Source: Flavobacteriaceae bacterium
Lineage (GTDB): Bacteria; Bacteroidota; Bacteroidia; Flavobacteriales; Flavobacteriaceae
Direction: 5' to 3'
Length of the DNA stretch: 54,121 nt
Assembly: GCA_017852075.1 (NCBI GenBank)
Contig: JAFMLQ010000008.1
Span: 1 to 54,121 of the forward strand
The notes beneath the pieces were generated by a model that was given only the letters and a program-made list of their open reading frames with translations, had not been told where the DNA came from and ran no database searches. Positions 8,891-17,063 of the stretch are shown here, in pieces. Position numbers and translations under genes: made by a program. How positions within the stretch are numbered: position 1 is the stretch's first letter; the number at the start of each line of letters is the position of its first letter.

Positions 8891-10148
8891 ATTAGAAACG
8901 GCTCAAGCCATGGACGAAAAAGACCCATTGGCAAAATATAGAAATGATTTTGTTCTGAATCCCAACGAAATTTATATGGATGGGAACTCTTTAGGAAAAC
9001 TCCCTAAAAAAGCCCAAAAAGACGTACAAAATACTGTTGAAAATCAATGGGGGAAAAGGCTTATTCGAAGTTGGAATGAAGTGTGGATGGACTTGCCTTT
9101 ACGCCTGGCCGAAAAATATGCAACGCTTCTTCATGTCTCAAAAGAAGAGCTTCTTATTGGAGAATCTACCTCTGTGCGTTTGTACCAAGTGCTTCATGCC
9201 CTTGTGAAGTCTGACTTATTTCCAAAGCATTTGGGCTCTGACAACTTAAATTTTCCGACCGATCTTTATGTCATGGAAGGAGTTGCTCGGGATTTATTAT
9301 TGAATCAAATCCTCTACATTGACTACCAACAAGAAATTTATGCTGATTTAGAAATTCTCAAAAACACAATTAAAAAAAACCCTGGTATTTATTGTTTGAG
9401 TTTGGTGAGCTATAAGAGTTCTTTCTTATATCCCATGAAAATACTCAACTTGTGGGCTGAGCAACATCAAAGCATTATTATTTGGGATTTGAGTCATGCG
9501 GTGGGTGCTGTAGCCATTGATCTTGAAAAAACAGGTAGTAAAATCGCCATCGGTTGTAGTTATAAATATATGAATGGAGGCCCTGGGAGTCCTGCTTTTT
9601 TGTTCGTTAAAAAAGAACTTCAAACGCAACTTTTCAATCCCATTCAAGGCTGGTTTGGTCATCAAAATCCTTTTGCTTTTGAATCGGTGTACAAACCGAA
9701 ACAAGGTATCGATCGATTTGGATCGGGTACCCCTCCTATATTGTCCTTACAAGCTATGGAGGCTGGAGTGGACATTACCTTAAAGGCAGGCATCGAAAGC
9801 ATTCGAAAAAAAAGTAGGCTTCAATCCCAATTCTTTATCAAAGGGATTCAAGAAAAGTTAGTCCTGTTGCAATACCGATTAGAAAGCCCTACTGATCCCA
9901 AACAAAGAGGATCTCATGTGACTCTGTCGCATCCTGCTTCTTGGCAAATTTGTCAAGCCTTACTTCAGGGCAATCCTAAAGTTTCAAAAATAATCCCTGA
10001 TTTCAGACCCCCTCACTTTATTCGATTTGCGATGACACCTCTTTACACTCGCTTTAGGGATTTGCAAGATGTCCTCAATAGATTGGAAGAAATTATTGTT
10101 TCAAAAGAATATCTAAAGTTTGACGACACTAAACCAACGGTTACCTAA
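8883..10148 (+). CDS. kynU: Kynureninase
   Basis: This 421-residue PLP enzyme of fold type I matches kynureninase in length and sequence. It cleaves L-kynurenine or 3-hydroxykynurenine to (hydroxy)anthranilate and alanine, in tryptophan degradation or de novo NAD synthesis. Seen motifs: YMDGNSLGKLP near the N-terminus, GESTSVRLYQ, WDLSHAVGA and the PLP-lysine segment SYKYMNGGPGSPAF (about residue 228). Other kynurenine pathway genes (kmo, haaO, formamidase) are not in the window. The gene overlaps the SGNH hydrolase gene by 8 bases. After the TAA stop the same frame stays open for 28 more codons (10149-10232), discussed as a separate finding. Confidence 0.93.
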   Translation: MSELETAQAMDEKDPLAKYRNDFVLNPNEIYMDGNSLGKLPKKAQKDVQNTVENQWGKRLIRSWNEVWMDLPLRLAEKYATLLHVSKEELLIGESTSVRLYQVLHALVKSDLFPKHLGSDNLNFPTDLYVMEGVARDLLLNQILYIDYQQEIYADLEILKNTIKKNPGIYCLSLVSYKSSFLYPMKILNLWAEQHQSIIIWDLSHAVGAVAIDLEKTGSKIAIGCSYKYMNGGPGSPAFLFVKKELQTQLFNPIQGWFGHQNPFAFESVYKPKQGIDRFGSGTPPILSLQAMEAGVDITLKAGIESIRKKSRLQSQFFIKGIQEKLVLLQYRLESPTDPKQRGSHVTLSHPASWQICQALLQGNPKVSKIIPDFRPPHFIRFAMTPLYTRFRDLQDVLNRLEEIIVSKEYLKFDDTKPTVT

Positions 10149-10447
10149 TTAAATGAAGACATAAAAAAAAGCCTTCAGGAATTATTCCCAAAGGCTATAA
10201 CCATAAACCAATTCATTATTGAAGAATTGATTTAACAAAATTAAAAAATCTTTAAACAATAAAAGGCATTAATCGCAAAGATTATTAACAATTTGATAAG
10301 ATTAGGCAAATTTATTTGCTATATATATCCTTTAAATTTTCAGTTTTAAAAGGCTTTTTTAACTGAACGGGAGTTCCAACTCATGACTTCAAAATGACTT
10401 TAAGCAATCACAGAGTCTTTGTCTTGCTTACTCCATGATAAAATTGA
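10149..10447. other. Convergent intergenic region between kynU and the SET gene
   Basis: About 300 AT-rich bases without a gene that I can support. It contains the minus-strand terminator hairpin at 10163-10196, an open in-frame continuation of kynU up to 10232, and a weaker A/T-rich imperfect inverted repeat near 10341-10365. Nothing else is recognisable. Confidence 0.5.
10163..10196 (-). terminator. Intrinsic terminator, minus strand
   Basis: AGCCTT-CA-GGAA (10170-10181), loop TTA and TTCC-CA-AAGGCT (10185-10196) form a symmetric hairpin. The plus strand carries A(8) immediately before it, so the T-tract lies on the minus-strand transcript. It would stop leftward transcription from the SET gene before it runs antisense into kynU. 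It is about 250 bases past that gene's stop. Confidence 0.6.
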
Positions 10448-10816
10448 CTACTGTGATGCCTCATATTCAATTTCCCAATTGGGATTGTCAAGTTTGTTTA
10501 TCACGTATTTCACTGTGATTTCATCACCTTCCCCAATCTCTTTTAAAGTAAAAATTCGAATGTGTTTCAATTTACCAACCTCAGCGTCTTCTTCAGAAAA
10601 AAGGGCTTCACAATTTGGAATTTCATGATGATTGATAAACGCACCAAGAGGAAGTCTGATGTAATGATCTGCAAAACGGGAGTCAAATATATGGGTCATT
10701 CCTAAGTCAGTACCCGCAGGAATTTTATCTAAGGCAAAAAGCCCCAGCCCTTCTATCTTACTGGAACGTATCGTCAAAAAATCAGGTAGTGGTCGCCAAT
10801 TGCTGTCTTTAATCAT
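10448..10816 (-). CDS. Small SET-domain protein
   Basis: 122 residues covering almost only a SET core. Visible SET features are the N-terminal GLGLFALDKIPAGT (SAM-site type G-x-G), FINHHEIPNCE (equivalent of the NHxxxxN segment) and IGEGDEITVKY (equivalent of ExITxxY). Stand-alone bacterial SET proteins of this size are predicted protein-lysine methyltransferases, but their targets are generally unknown. Pre-SET and post-SET cysteine modules are absent. Start ATG; it lies about 40 bases downstream of the PHP phosphodiesterase on the opposite side and is followed by the minus-strand terminator near 10170. Confidence 0.85.
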   Translation of the reverse strand: MIKDSNWRPLPDFLTIRSSKIEGLGLFALDKIPAGTDLGMTHIFDSRFADHYIRLPLGAFINHHEIPNCEALFSEEDAEVGKLKHIRIFTLKEIGEGDEITVKYVINKLDNPNWEIEYEASQ

Positions 10817-10855
10817 CCTACAGGCTATTTGAAGTTAAAATTATTAAAATCTGCT

Positions 10856-11959
10856 CTATTTTACTATAAAAGTGTGTTCAAGTACCTTCTTGGGTGCTGT
10901 AATTGCATTCAAGATCCGGAAAGGAAGTGCTACTGATACTTCCTTTTGTTGCGTTTTTACTAAAAGTGAAATGGTACTATTTGCTGGGACAATAAATACG
11001 GAAGCCCTTTGATGAAAACTATACGACCCTGTATATTCCAGATGAAAAGGAGCAGCACTTTCGTTGGATACCTCTACCTCCATGATGGTTTTCTTTCCTT
11101 TATATTGAGGAGAGCCAAACTTTAGATTTTGCGACACTAGTTTTTCAAGATGGGTTTTCTTACCAATTAGCAAATCCTCGAACCAGATTATAGTGGCTCC
11201 TTCAAAAAGGGCTTTTTTCAAAGCTTCTTTGGATTTGTCTTTCACATAGACAAAGGTCATGGGACGATGTCCTCCCTGAGCGATGTGATGTGCCCAGTCT
11301 GTAAGTCCATGAATATCAGAAGTTCCCAAAATTGTCAATCCATTATCTAATGCAATTTGTAAAGCTTCTTCGGAAAAGGTGGTTTCATTGACCACTTCTA
11401 TACCGTGCAATAATTTTTCTTCGATCAGATAGTTGTGAAAAGGTTCTAAGCGAGCAATTCCATCTTTTCTATGGGCATCCCAATTGGGGTGGTTCCAAAA
11501 TACAAAAGCTTCTTGTTCATTTGCTGCTTGAATTCCAGATAGAGAATCCTTGTGAAGTAACGCATTAGCATCTTTTACAAACACTGCATTAATATGCCCA
11601 GGAGGCATCTCACGTGTGATTTCTGAACCATTGATGACTTGAAGCTTCTCTCCTTTTTGAATCATCCCATTGGCAATTTTAAATGATCGGTTGCGATCTG
11701 GATGAGGAATATCTTTCGCATGAGGTTGATATTCCAAGTGTTCTGTCATAGCAATTAAGTCTAATCCTTCTCTCCGTGCTTCTTCAACTCGGATGCTAGG
11801 CCATACGGCTCCATCAGAAAAAACTGTGTGGATATGAAGATCGGTACTCAACCATTGATACCCTGCTTCTGCATTAAAAAAAGGGCTTTGTCCTTGTCCG
11901 AAATAACTTAAAAGCAACAGAACCAAAGTGAAAAACGTGGAGAAAAAATTAAATTTCAT
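10856..11959 (-). CDS. Secreted PHP-domain phosphodiesterase (Sb-PDE type)
   Basis: A 367-residue protein with a signal peptide (residues 1-23, LVLLLLSYFGQGQ). The PHP metal-binding motifs are clear: DLHIHTVFSDG (about 40-50), IAMTEHLEY (about 70-78), a later EVVNET, and TILGTSDIHG with the C-terminal Asp-x-His pair. The overall layout matches proteins annotated Sb-PDE family phosphodiesterase, a trinuclear-metal PHP enzyme group hydrolysing phosphate diesters. The C-terminal about 90 residues form a beta-rich domain. Export suggests a role in scavenging organic phosphate, in line with the PhoD-like gene elsewhere in the window, but no Pho regulatory site is recognised. Confidence 0.85.
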   Translation of the reverse strand: MKFNFFSTFFTLVLLLLSYFGQGQSPFFNAEAGYQWLSTDLHIHTVFSDGAVWPSIRVEEARREGLDLIAMTEHLEYQPHAKDIPHPDRNRSFKIANGMIQKGEKLQVINGSEITREMPPGHINAVFVKDANALLHKDSLSGIQAANEQEAFVFWNHPNWDAHRKDGIARLEPFHNYLIEEKLLHGIEVVNETTFSEEALQIALDNGLTILGTSDIHGLTDWAHHIAQGGHRPMTFVYVKDKSKEALKKALFEGATIIWFEDLLIGKKTHLEKLVSQNLKFGSPQYKGKKTIMEVEVSNESAAPFHLEYTGSYSFHQRASVFIVPANSTISLLVKTQQKEVSVALPFRILNAITAPKKVLEHTFIVK

Positions 11960-11999
11960 GAAATTTATTGAGTTTAAAAGTTTCCCTTAAAATTAGGTT

Positions 12000-12722
12000 T
12001 TAAAATTTATAAAACAATATTGTGTTCCATAATCTGTTTTTTAAATATTGGTCCGTTGCTTTTAGAATAGTATTTTTTTGAAATCCAGAAACCATGCTAA
12101 GCTGCTCACTGAATTTAAATCGAAATCCGAGAAAAGTCCAATTCTGATTAAACTTAAAAGGAATTCCTTGAGGATTCATGATTGTAAATATTTCATCATA
12201 AGCCACTAAATTCCAAAGAACTTTGGCATCTGCTTTGGACAAGGTTTTTTGATACGTCAATCTGAATCTCAATCTACTAGAAAAATCAAAGCTTCGCAAG
12301 CTTTTATTCTTTTGAAGAGGACGTTCTTCCTGAAAACGATGTTCCAAACGAATCCAAGTGCTAAATGAAGATTTTTTTAAGGGTATGCTCACTTGTACTT
12401 GCTCCCATATATTGTGTTCTCTTCTTACTCTAGGATCTGCTGTAACGTCTTGATCAAAATTTTTTATATAGGTATATCCCCCGCGCCATGAAACGTTTTT
12501 GGAAGCTTTATAAGACAATTGAGGCCTGAAAAGTTGTTGATTCCATGTGTTAAAATAGGATATGGTTCGCAAATGTAGTTCAGTCCGAAAACTCAACTTA
12601 TCGGATAGTGGAAAGTCCAAAAAAGTAGCATTCCATATTCCCTTGACCTTGTCATATTCTTGAGCATTTAGGGGGTATAACGATCCTAGTATAAGAACTA
12701 GGATGAGTGTCTTTTTAATCAT
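12000..12722 (-). CDS. DUF2490 outer-membrane beta-barrel protein
   Basis: A 240-residue protein with a signal peptide (MIKKTLILVLILGSLYPLNAQ) followed by alternating amphipathic strands with aromatic girdles (for example GIWNATFLDFPLSDKLSFRTELHLRT split over adjacent strands) and ending in an aromatic residue (FYKF), as expected for an outer-membrane barrel. It matches the DUF2490 pattern common in Bacteroidota. Function unknown. It begins two bases after the thioesterase stop, so it belongs to the same minus-strand operon. Confidence 0.8.
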   Translation of the reverse strand: MIKKTLILVLILGSLYPLNAQEYDKVKGIWNATFLDFPLSDKLSFRTELHLRTISYFNTWNQQLFRPQLSYKASKNVSWRGGYTYIKNFDQDVTADPRVRREHNIWEQVQVSIPLKKSSFSTWIRLEHRFQEERPLQKNKSLRSFDFSSRLRFRLTYQKTLSKADAKVLWNLVAYDEIFTIMNPQGIPFKFNQNWTFLGFRFKFSEQLSMVSGFQKNTILKATDQYLKNRLWNTILFYKF

Positions 12723-12724
12723 TT

Positions 12725-13585
12725 TTATTTATATCTACGCATTAATCCTTCTTGAGTGACCGAGGCCACCATTACTCCATTTTTATCAAAGATACTTCCT
12801 CTTGAAAAACCACGAGCATTTGATGCACTTGGACTTTCAATAGCATACAACAACCAGTCATCAATTTTAAAATCCCGATGAAACCACAAGGCATGGTCTA
12901 AACTAGCATAATACATTTTTGCATCCATCAGTTTTTCTCTGTGGGGTAATGTGGCTGAAAGCAAAAGACTGTAGTCCGATGCAAAAGCCAAAATTTGATG
13001 TTGCAACGGAAGGTCTCCTTGAATTTTATCTTTTATTCGGAACCAGATATGTGCCAAGGGAAGTGAATTTTGAGTTTGTAAGTAAATCGCTTTATCCACA
13101 GGCTTAAATTCAAAAATCTGAGGATGTGCCTTCATCAATCTAAGAAAACGCTCAGGATCTTGTTGTTGCAAGCCTTCAGCCTGTTGAATGTCGGTCAATA
13201 AGAGTTCAGGAGTCAATACATTTGGCATGGGAATCTGGTGACTTTCTCCTTCTTCTTTGATGTGGAAAGAAGCTGCCATATTAAAAATGGCTTTCCCCTT
13301 TTGAAAAGCAACTACACGACGTGTGGTAAAACTTCTTCCGTCTCGAATGGCATCTACATGAAAATCAATTGGAATATTGATGTCTCCTCCTAAAATAAAA
13401 TACCCATGCATGGAGTGTGCGATTCGATCTTTTGGCACGGTCTGATAGGCGGCATGAAGCGATTGACCCAATACTTGACCTCCAAAAACACGTCCCCATG
13501 CAGTTTTATAATTATGCCCGATGAAATGGTAATCGTCTTTTTTTTCTAAGGTCAATAAATCAATTAATTCTTGACTAGTTATCAT
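12725..13585 (-). CDS. tesB: Acyl-CoA thioesterase II
   Basis: A double-hotdog thioesterase hydrolysing acyl-CoA to free fatty acid and CoA. The frame is open up to 13693, but the ATG at 13585 (MITSQELIDLLTLEKK) gives 286 residues, the normal TesB length; the longer version would overlap the preceding gene and adds a low-quality N-terminus. Family segments visible: GRVFGGQVLGQSLHAAYQTV, SMHGYFILGGD, DGRSFTTRRVVA, and DYSLLLSATLPH, with DHALWFHRDFKIDDWLLY towards the C-terminus holding the Asp/Thr/Gln-type active site environment. Cytoplasmic. Downstream gene spacing of two bases suggests co-transcription with the DUF2490 barrel. Confidence 0.92.
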   Translation of the reverse strand: MITSQELIDLLTLEKKDDYHFIGHNYKTAWGRVFGGQVLGQSLHAAYQTVPKDRIAHSMHGYFILGGDINIPIDFHVDAIRDGRSFTTRRVVAFQKGKAIFNMAASFHIKEEGESHQIPMPNVLTPELLLTDIQQAEGLQQQDPERFLRLMKAHPQIFEFKPVDKAIYLQTQNSLPLAHIWFRIKDKIQGDLPLQHQILAFASDYSLLLSATLPHREKLMDAKMYYASLDHALWFHRDFKIDDWLLYAIESPSASNARGFSRGSIFDKNGVMVASVTQEGLMRRYK

Positions 13586-13671
13586 ATCGTTTGTGCTAAG
13601 GTTAATGTTCTTCCAAAGATCAGTTCTTCCATCATTTTTTGGAGTTTTGAACTTTGAATTGATGGTTTGAT

Positions 13672-14328
13672 TTAATTGACCCGTTGGGTCCAAATTTCAT
13701 GCATTGGATCTCCCTTACTACTTTTCCCTTGATGGTGCCAATCAGAACCTTGGAGACTGTATTGAAAAGGGAGAACACGTCCTACGCTTTTATTGTTTCT
13801 GGAAAAGAATTCAATGTTTTCTGTGTAGGTGCCATTTTCAGCTGTGTAAAACCCTCCTCCAGTTCCAAAGAACTGAAAGGTCTCTGTATTGAAAGCAATC
13901 CACTGAAAATGCCCATCTTGTAGAAATTTCATGGTTTTTCTTGGTCTTGTAGTGTCTCTTCTCTGTGCTCCTTCGTCTGTCATTCTCCCTGCCATAAGCC
14001 ATTTTCCGTTTAAGTCGATTGCTTTGTTGGTGGATTTTTTCCAGGTATCTTCCCAAACCAACTGCAACGTTTTCACGCTGTCCTTTTCATGATTGGAATT
14101 AAATTCAAGAGCGACTTGATAGGTATTGTCCTTCTTAGTATAAAATCCTCCCCGGGTTAGAATAAATTCTGCAGGATTTGAAATAAATTGAGTTTCAACA
14201 AGATAGTTGTCATCCATCATAATTCTGTGAGTGATCGTTTTTCCTTCTTTTTCAGAGCTGAATGTGTAAACTTGAGCATTTGAAAAGCAAAAAGAAAGAA
14301 ATGCACCCAAAAGGATTCTATTTTTCAT
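13672..14328 (-). CDS. Secreted protein with an internal duplication, function unknown
   Basis: 218 residues with a signal peptide (MKNRILLGAFLSFCFSNAQ). The mature part is made of two similar halves: GGFYTKKDNTY near residue 60 and GGFYTAENGTY near 158 sit in equivalent positions, each followed by an EF(N/F)S(N/R) strand, a charged turn and a LQLVW/LPFQYSLQGSDW-like strand. Between them is DLNGKWLMAGRM, typical of lipocalin-like small beta sheets. This resembles Bacteroidota proteins named only membrane or secreted protein. No catalytic signature is seen. Start ATG; the amidohydrolase gene ends 18 bases upstream on the same strand. Confidence 0.75.
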   Translation of the reverse strand: MKNRILLGAFLSFCFSNAQVYTFSSEKEGKTITHRIMMDDNYLVETQFISNPAEFILTRGGFYTKKDNTYQVALEFNSNHEKDSVKTLQLVWEDTWKKSTNKAIDLNGKWLMAGRMTDEGAQRRDTTRPRKTMKFLQDGHFQWIAFNTETFQFFGTGGGFYTAENGTYTENIEFFSRNNKSVGRVLPFQYSLQGSDWHHQGKSSKGDPMHEIWTQRVN

Positions 14329-14346
14329 AGTGTTCAGTTTAAAAAT

Positions 14347-15765
14347 TTAATTTCTATAATTTAAGGCGGGTTTTCGATCGCCCAACATAGGCACATATTT
14401 AAAATCAGCCCCTCGTTTTTCTATAAATTCCTTTTTTGCCGTTTCGATCGCCTTGGGGTCGTCCAAAAGTTGCATTCCAGTGAGCGCAAGGGTTTTTGCA
14501 GCCACCATCATTCCTTTGATTCCAATACTTGTTCCCCCCGCAGCCACAGCTTGCCAGCTATGGGAAGATGTCCCAGGAACCCATGTAGCCGCTCGAAGTC
14601 CCACCGTGGGGACGGCAAAACTGACATCTCCTACATCCGTAGAGCCTCCTGCTTTTGAACTGCTACTGTACGGAGCAACACCCTCCACATATTTTGAATC
14701 TAAGGGAACACCTAAGCTCTCCGCAATTTTTTCTGCAAAGGCTTTTTCCTCTTCAGAATAGGTATATCCTCCTATGGTTTCTAGATTTTTATGCACTCTT
14801 TTTTGCAAACTTTCAATATGTAACAATTCATGTGTCCCTCCTATCATTTCATATTCCATAGTGGTTCCTGTACCCATAGCAGCACCTTTGGCAGCATCCA
14901 CAATACGGTCAAAAACACTAACCACCTCACTCCTGGTGAGGTGTCTTGCATAATAATATACTTCTGCAAAGTCGGGAACTACATTAGGTGCATTTCCTCC
15001 TTGGGTGATTACATAGTGTATGCGGGTACTCTCTGTTGTATGTTCACGCAACATATTGACCATCGCATTCATTGCCTCTACACCGTCCAATGCGGAACGT
15101 CCTTTTTCAGGAGCCCCAGCGGCATGCGCTGAAACCCCATAAAATCGAAATTTAGCGGATTTATTGGCCAGTGCAGGACGGACACTCGCAGAATTCTTAC
15201 TGTCTGCATGCCAATGTAAGGCCACGTCCACATCATCAAAAAGACCAGCTCGAGTCATATATACTTTCCCTGAACCTCCTTCCTCAGCAGGACACCCATA
15301 AAATTTTACTGTTCCAGAAATCTTTTCATTCTCAATATAGTTTTTGAGTGCAATTGCGGCAGCGGCTGAAGCCGTTCCAAACAAATGATGACCGCAAGCA
15401 TGTCCTGCTTTCCCATTATTACTCAACTTATAAGGTACCGCTTGTTGTGATAATCCAGGAAGTGCATCATACTCCCCCAATATCGCAATAACGGGGCCTC
15501 CAGAGCCGTAGGTAGCTACAAAGGCTGTGGGAATATCGGCTACACCCGCTTCAATTGTGAAACCTTCTTCAGACAAGGTTTTTTGTAACAGAAGACTGCT
15601 GCGCTCTTCTTGATATCCCATTTCTGCATAAGACCAAATGTCTTGAGCAACAGATTCGTAATGGTCTTTATGAGCGTCTAAGGAAGTTAAAACTCGGTTA
15701 TATTTTTTTTGACTTATCCCTAAAGTACAAGTTAATGCTAGGGCTAGAAAAGTGATAAATCTCAT
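14347..15765 (-). CDS. Secreted M20-family amidohydrolase/aminoacylase
   Basis: 472 residues, signal peptide 1-19 (FLALALTCTLGISQ). The M20D-type metal motifs are visible: GHACGHHLFGTA (about 121-132), PAEEGGSGKVYM (about 158-169), LHWHADSKN (about 184), and a late SHSW His in PGTSSHSWQAVAAGG. A small dimerisation domain (about 200-320) separates the halves. The closest general type is the aminobenzoyl-glutamate hydrolase B subunit/indole-acetyl-amino-acid hydrolase group, cleaving amide bonds of N-acyl amino acids. The export signal points to periplasmic or extracellular use. A good -7 promoter box lies 24 bases before the ATG. Confidence 0.88.
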   Translation of the reverse strand: MRFITFLALALTCTLGISQKKYNRVLTSLDAHKDHYESVAQDIWSYAEMGYQEERSSLLLQKTLSEEGFTIEAGVADIPTAFVATYGSGGPVIAILGEYDALPGLSQQAVPYKLSNNGKAGHACGHHLFGTASAAAAIALKNYIENEKISGTVKFYGCPAEEGGSGKVYMTRAGLFDDVDVALHWHADSKNSASVRPALANKSAKFRFYGVSAHAAGAPEKGRSALDGVEAMNAMVNMLREHTTESTRIHYVITQGGNAPNVVPDFAEVYYYARHLTRSEVVSVFDRIVDAAKGAAMGTGTTMEYEMIGGTHELLHIESLQKRVHKNLETIGGYTYSEEEKAFAEKIAESLGVPLDSKYVEGVAPYSSSSKAGGSTDVGDVSFAVPTVGLRAATWVPGTSSHSWQAVAAGGTSIGIKGMMVAAKTLALTGMQLLDDPKAIETAKKEFIEKRGADFKYVPMLGDRKPALNYRN

Positions 15766-15788
15766 AGTTTTAAATTTGTTTTAAAATT

Positions 15789-15796
15789 CAAATGTA
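15789..15796 (-). promoter_or_regulatory. Bacteroidota-type -7 box before the M20 amidohydrolase
   Basis: On the minus strand the sequence is TACATTTG, a full match to the Bacteroidota -7 consensus TAnnTTTG. It lies 24 bases before the ATG at 15765. A clear -33 TTTG is not found at the usual distance, so the assignment rests on the -7 box and position. Confidence 0.45.
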
Positions 15797-15882
15797 TTAA
15801 TTTAGAATGTTGAATCCTATAGCTTAAGTAAGATAGGGTTCTAAATTAATTTACCTAAAATCTGACTTTTGAAAACTCCTAA

Positions 15883-16082
15883 AACATCAACAAGGTAAAT
15901 CCCGAAGAGGTAAGTCGTGCCGCCAAAAAACAGATGCTGAGTGACCAACTCAAATCGTTGTGACAGGTAAAGAAATTAAAATGCTAGACAATTTAGAGCA
16001 AATTTCCCTAGATGGAAAACCGCTTAAAGTACCGAATTGCACTGAATTAAATCCAAAAATTGACGAAAAACAATTTCAGTAA
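15883..16082 (+). pseudogene. Frameshifted C-terminal remnant of an M16-like peptidase
   Basis: Two adjoining frames read as one protein end. Frame A from 15883 gives NINKVNPEEVSRAAKKQM then LSDQL; a shift at about 15951 leads into QIVVTGKEIKML and DNLEQISLDGKPLKV, ending at TAA 16080-16082. Restoring one C (ctc-caa instead of ctcaa) joins them. The pattern (V-x-P-E-x-V-x-x-A-A-K-K, D-x-L-Q-I-V-V-T-G-K) is that of the C-terminal end of M16 (insulinase-like) peptidases. A stop at 15880 precedes it and no upstream part is present, so this is the last 65 or so codons of a deleted gene. Family is my recognition, not a search result. Confidence 0.6.
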
Positions 16083-16090
16083 CTTACTCT

Positions 16091-16990
16091 CTAGGAAGAT
16101 TTGCTCCTGTGGAGTCGCTTTTTTTCGGTCACTAAATACACCCCTAATAAAATAAAGGCACAACCCACCCATTGCAATAATGTAAACACTTCTCCATCTA
16201 ATACCCCCCATCCAATGGCAACTATTGGCAATAAATAGGTGATCGAAATCGAAAACACAGGAGACGAAATGGCAACCAACTCATTGAACATGACTTTCGC
16301 CAAAGCAGTTCCCAAAAAAGCTAGAATAAAAATATAGCCCAAAGCAATACTAACCTCATTTCCTTGAGTGGTTTTAGCCCAAGGGAAATCAGAAAAGCTT
16401 AAAATCAAAAGAGCGGGAAATACTATGGCCAAAAAATTCCCTAAAGCAATCGCCAATGCTGAAACTCCCGCTAACCTATATTTAATTACATTGACATTGA
16501 TCGCATAACAGCATGCTGCAAGTACTACCAAAAAAGCATACCAACTTTCCGATCCTGTATTGATTTGGAATTCGTTGGAAACCAAAATTAAGGTGCCTCC
16601 AAAACCAATCAAAACACCTAAGATTTTTCCCCATTTAAATGATGACCCAAAAAATACAATTCCGACAAGTAATGTGAACAATGGGGTCATACCGTTCAAT
16701 ACCGCAGCTACAGAAGAATCGATTACGGTTTCTGCAAAAGCAAACAAGTAGCTAGGAAAAAAAGTGCCGAAATAACCCGTAAAAACAATCCATTTCCAAG
16801 CAGATTTAGGAATTTTTCTCAATTGTTTCCAGCCAAAAATGAGAAGAATACATGTTGTCATTAGAATTCTGATAGAACCTAATTGGAGCGGGGACAATCC
16901 CACTAATCCCTTTTTAATAAGTATGTAAGAACTTCCCCATATTAAAGAAAGCAAAATGAGATATACCCATTTCTTGATTGAAGTATTCAT
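16091..16990 (-). CDS. EamA/DMT-family transporter
   Basis: About 299 residues with ten hydrophobic segments arranged as two EamA repeats (first about 5-135, second about 145-290). Signature stretches include SLIWGSSYILIKKGL at the start of repeat 1 and FLGTALAKVMFNELVAISSPV in repeat 2. This inner-membrane family exports metabolites or amino acids; the substrate cannot be inferred. I prefer the ATG at 16990 (MNTSIKKW) over the one at 17008 because it directly precedes the first membrane segment with a short basic end. The gene is divergent from the HMA lipoprotein gene. Confidence 0.88.
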   Translation of the reverse strand: MNTSIKKWVYLILLSLIWGSSYILIKKGLVGLSPLQLGSIRILMTTCILLIFGWKQLRKIPKSAWKWIVFTGYFGTFFPSYLFAFAETVIDSSVAAVLNGMTPLFTLLVGIVFFGSSFKWGKILGVLIGFGGTLILVSNEFQINTGSESWYAFLVVLAACCYAINVNVIKYRLAGVSALAIALGNFLAIVFPALLILSFSDFPWAKTTQGNEVSIALGYIFILAFLGTALAKVMFNELVAISSPVFSISITYLLPIVAIGWGVLDGEVFTLLQWVGCAFILLGVYLVTEKKRLHRSKSS

Positions 16991-17039
16991 AGCGATACAA
17001 AATTGCATATTTTTAGGTAAGCATCTATTGCTAAATCCT

Positions 17040-17047
17040 TATTTTTG
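17040..17047 (+). promoter_or_regulatory. -7 box before the HMA lipoprotein gene
   Basis: TATTTTTG fully matches TAnnTTTG and lies 16 bases before the ATG at 17064. No convincing -33 element is seen at 17-23 bases upstream. Confidence 0.4.
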
Positions 17048-17063
17048 AAAAAAAACTTAACAC

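Noticed and set aside
13586-13693. N-terminal extension of the TesB frame
   Set aside because: Overlaps the upstream secreted-protein gene and exceeds the usual TesB length; ATG 13585 gives a normal N-terminus.
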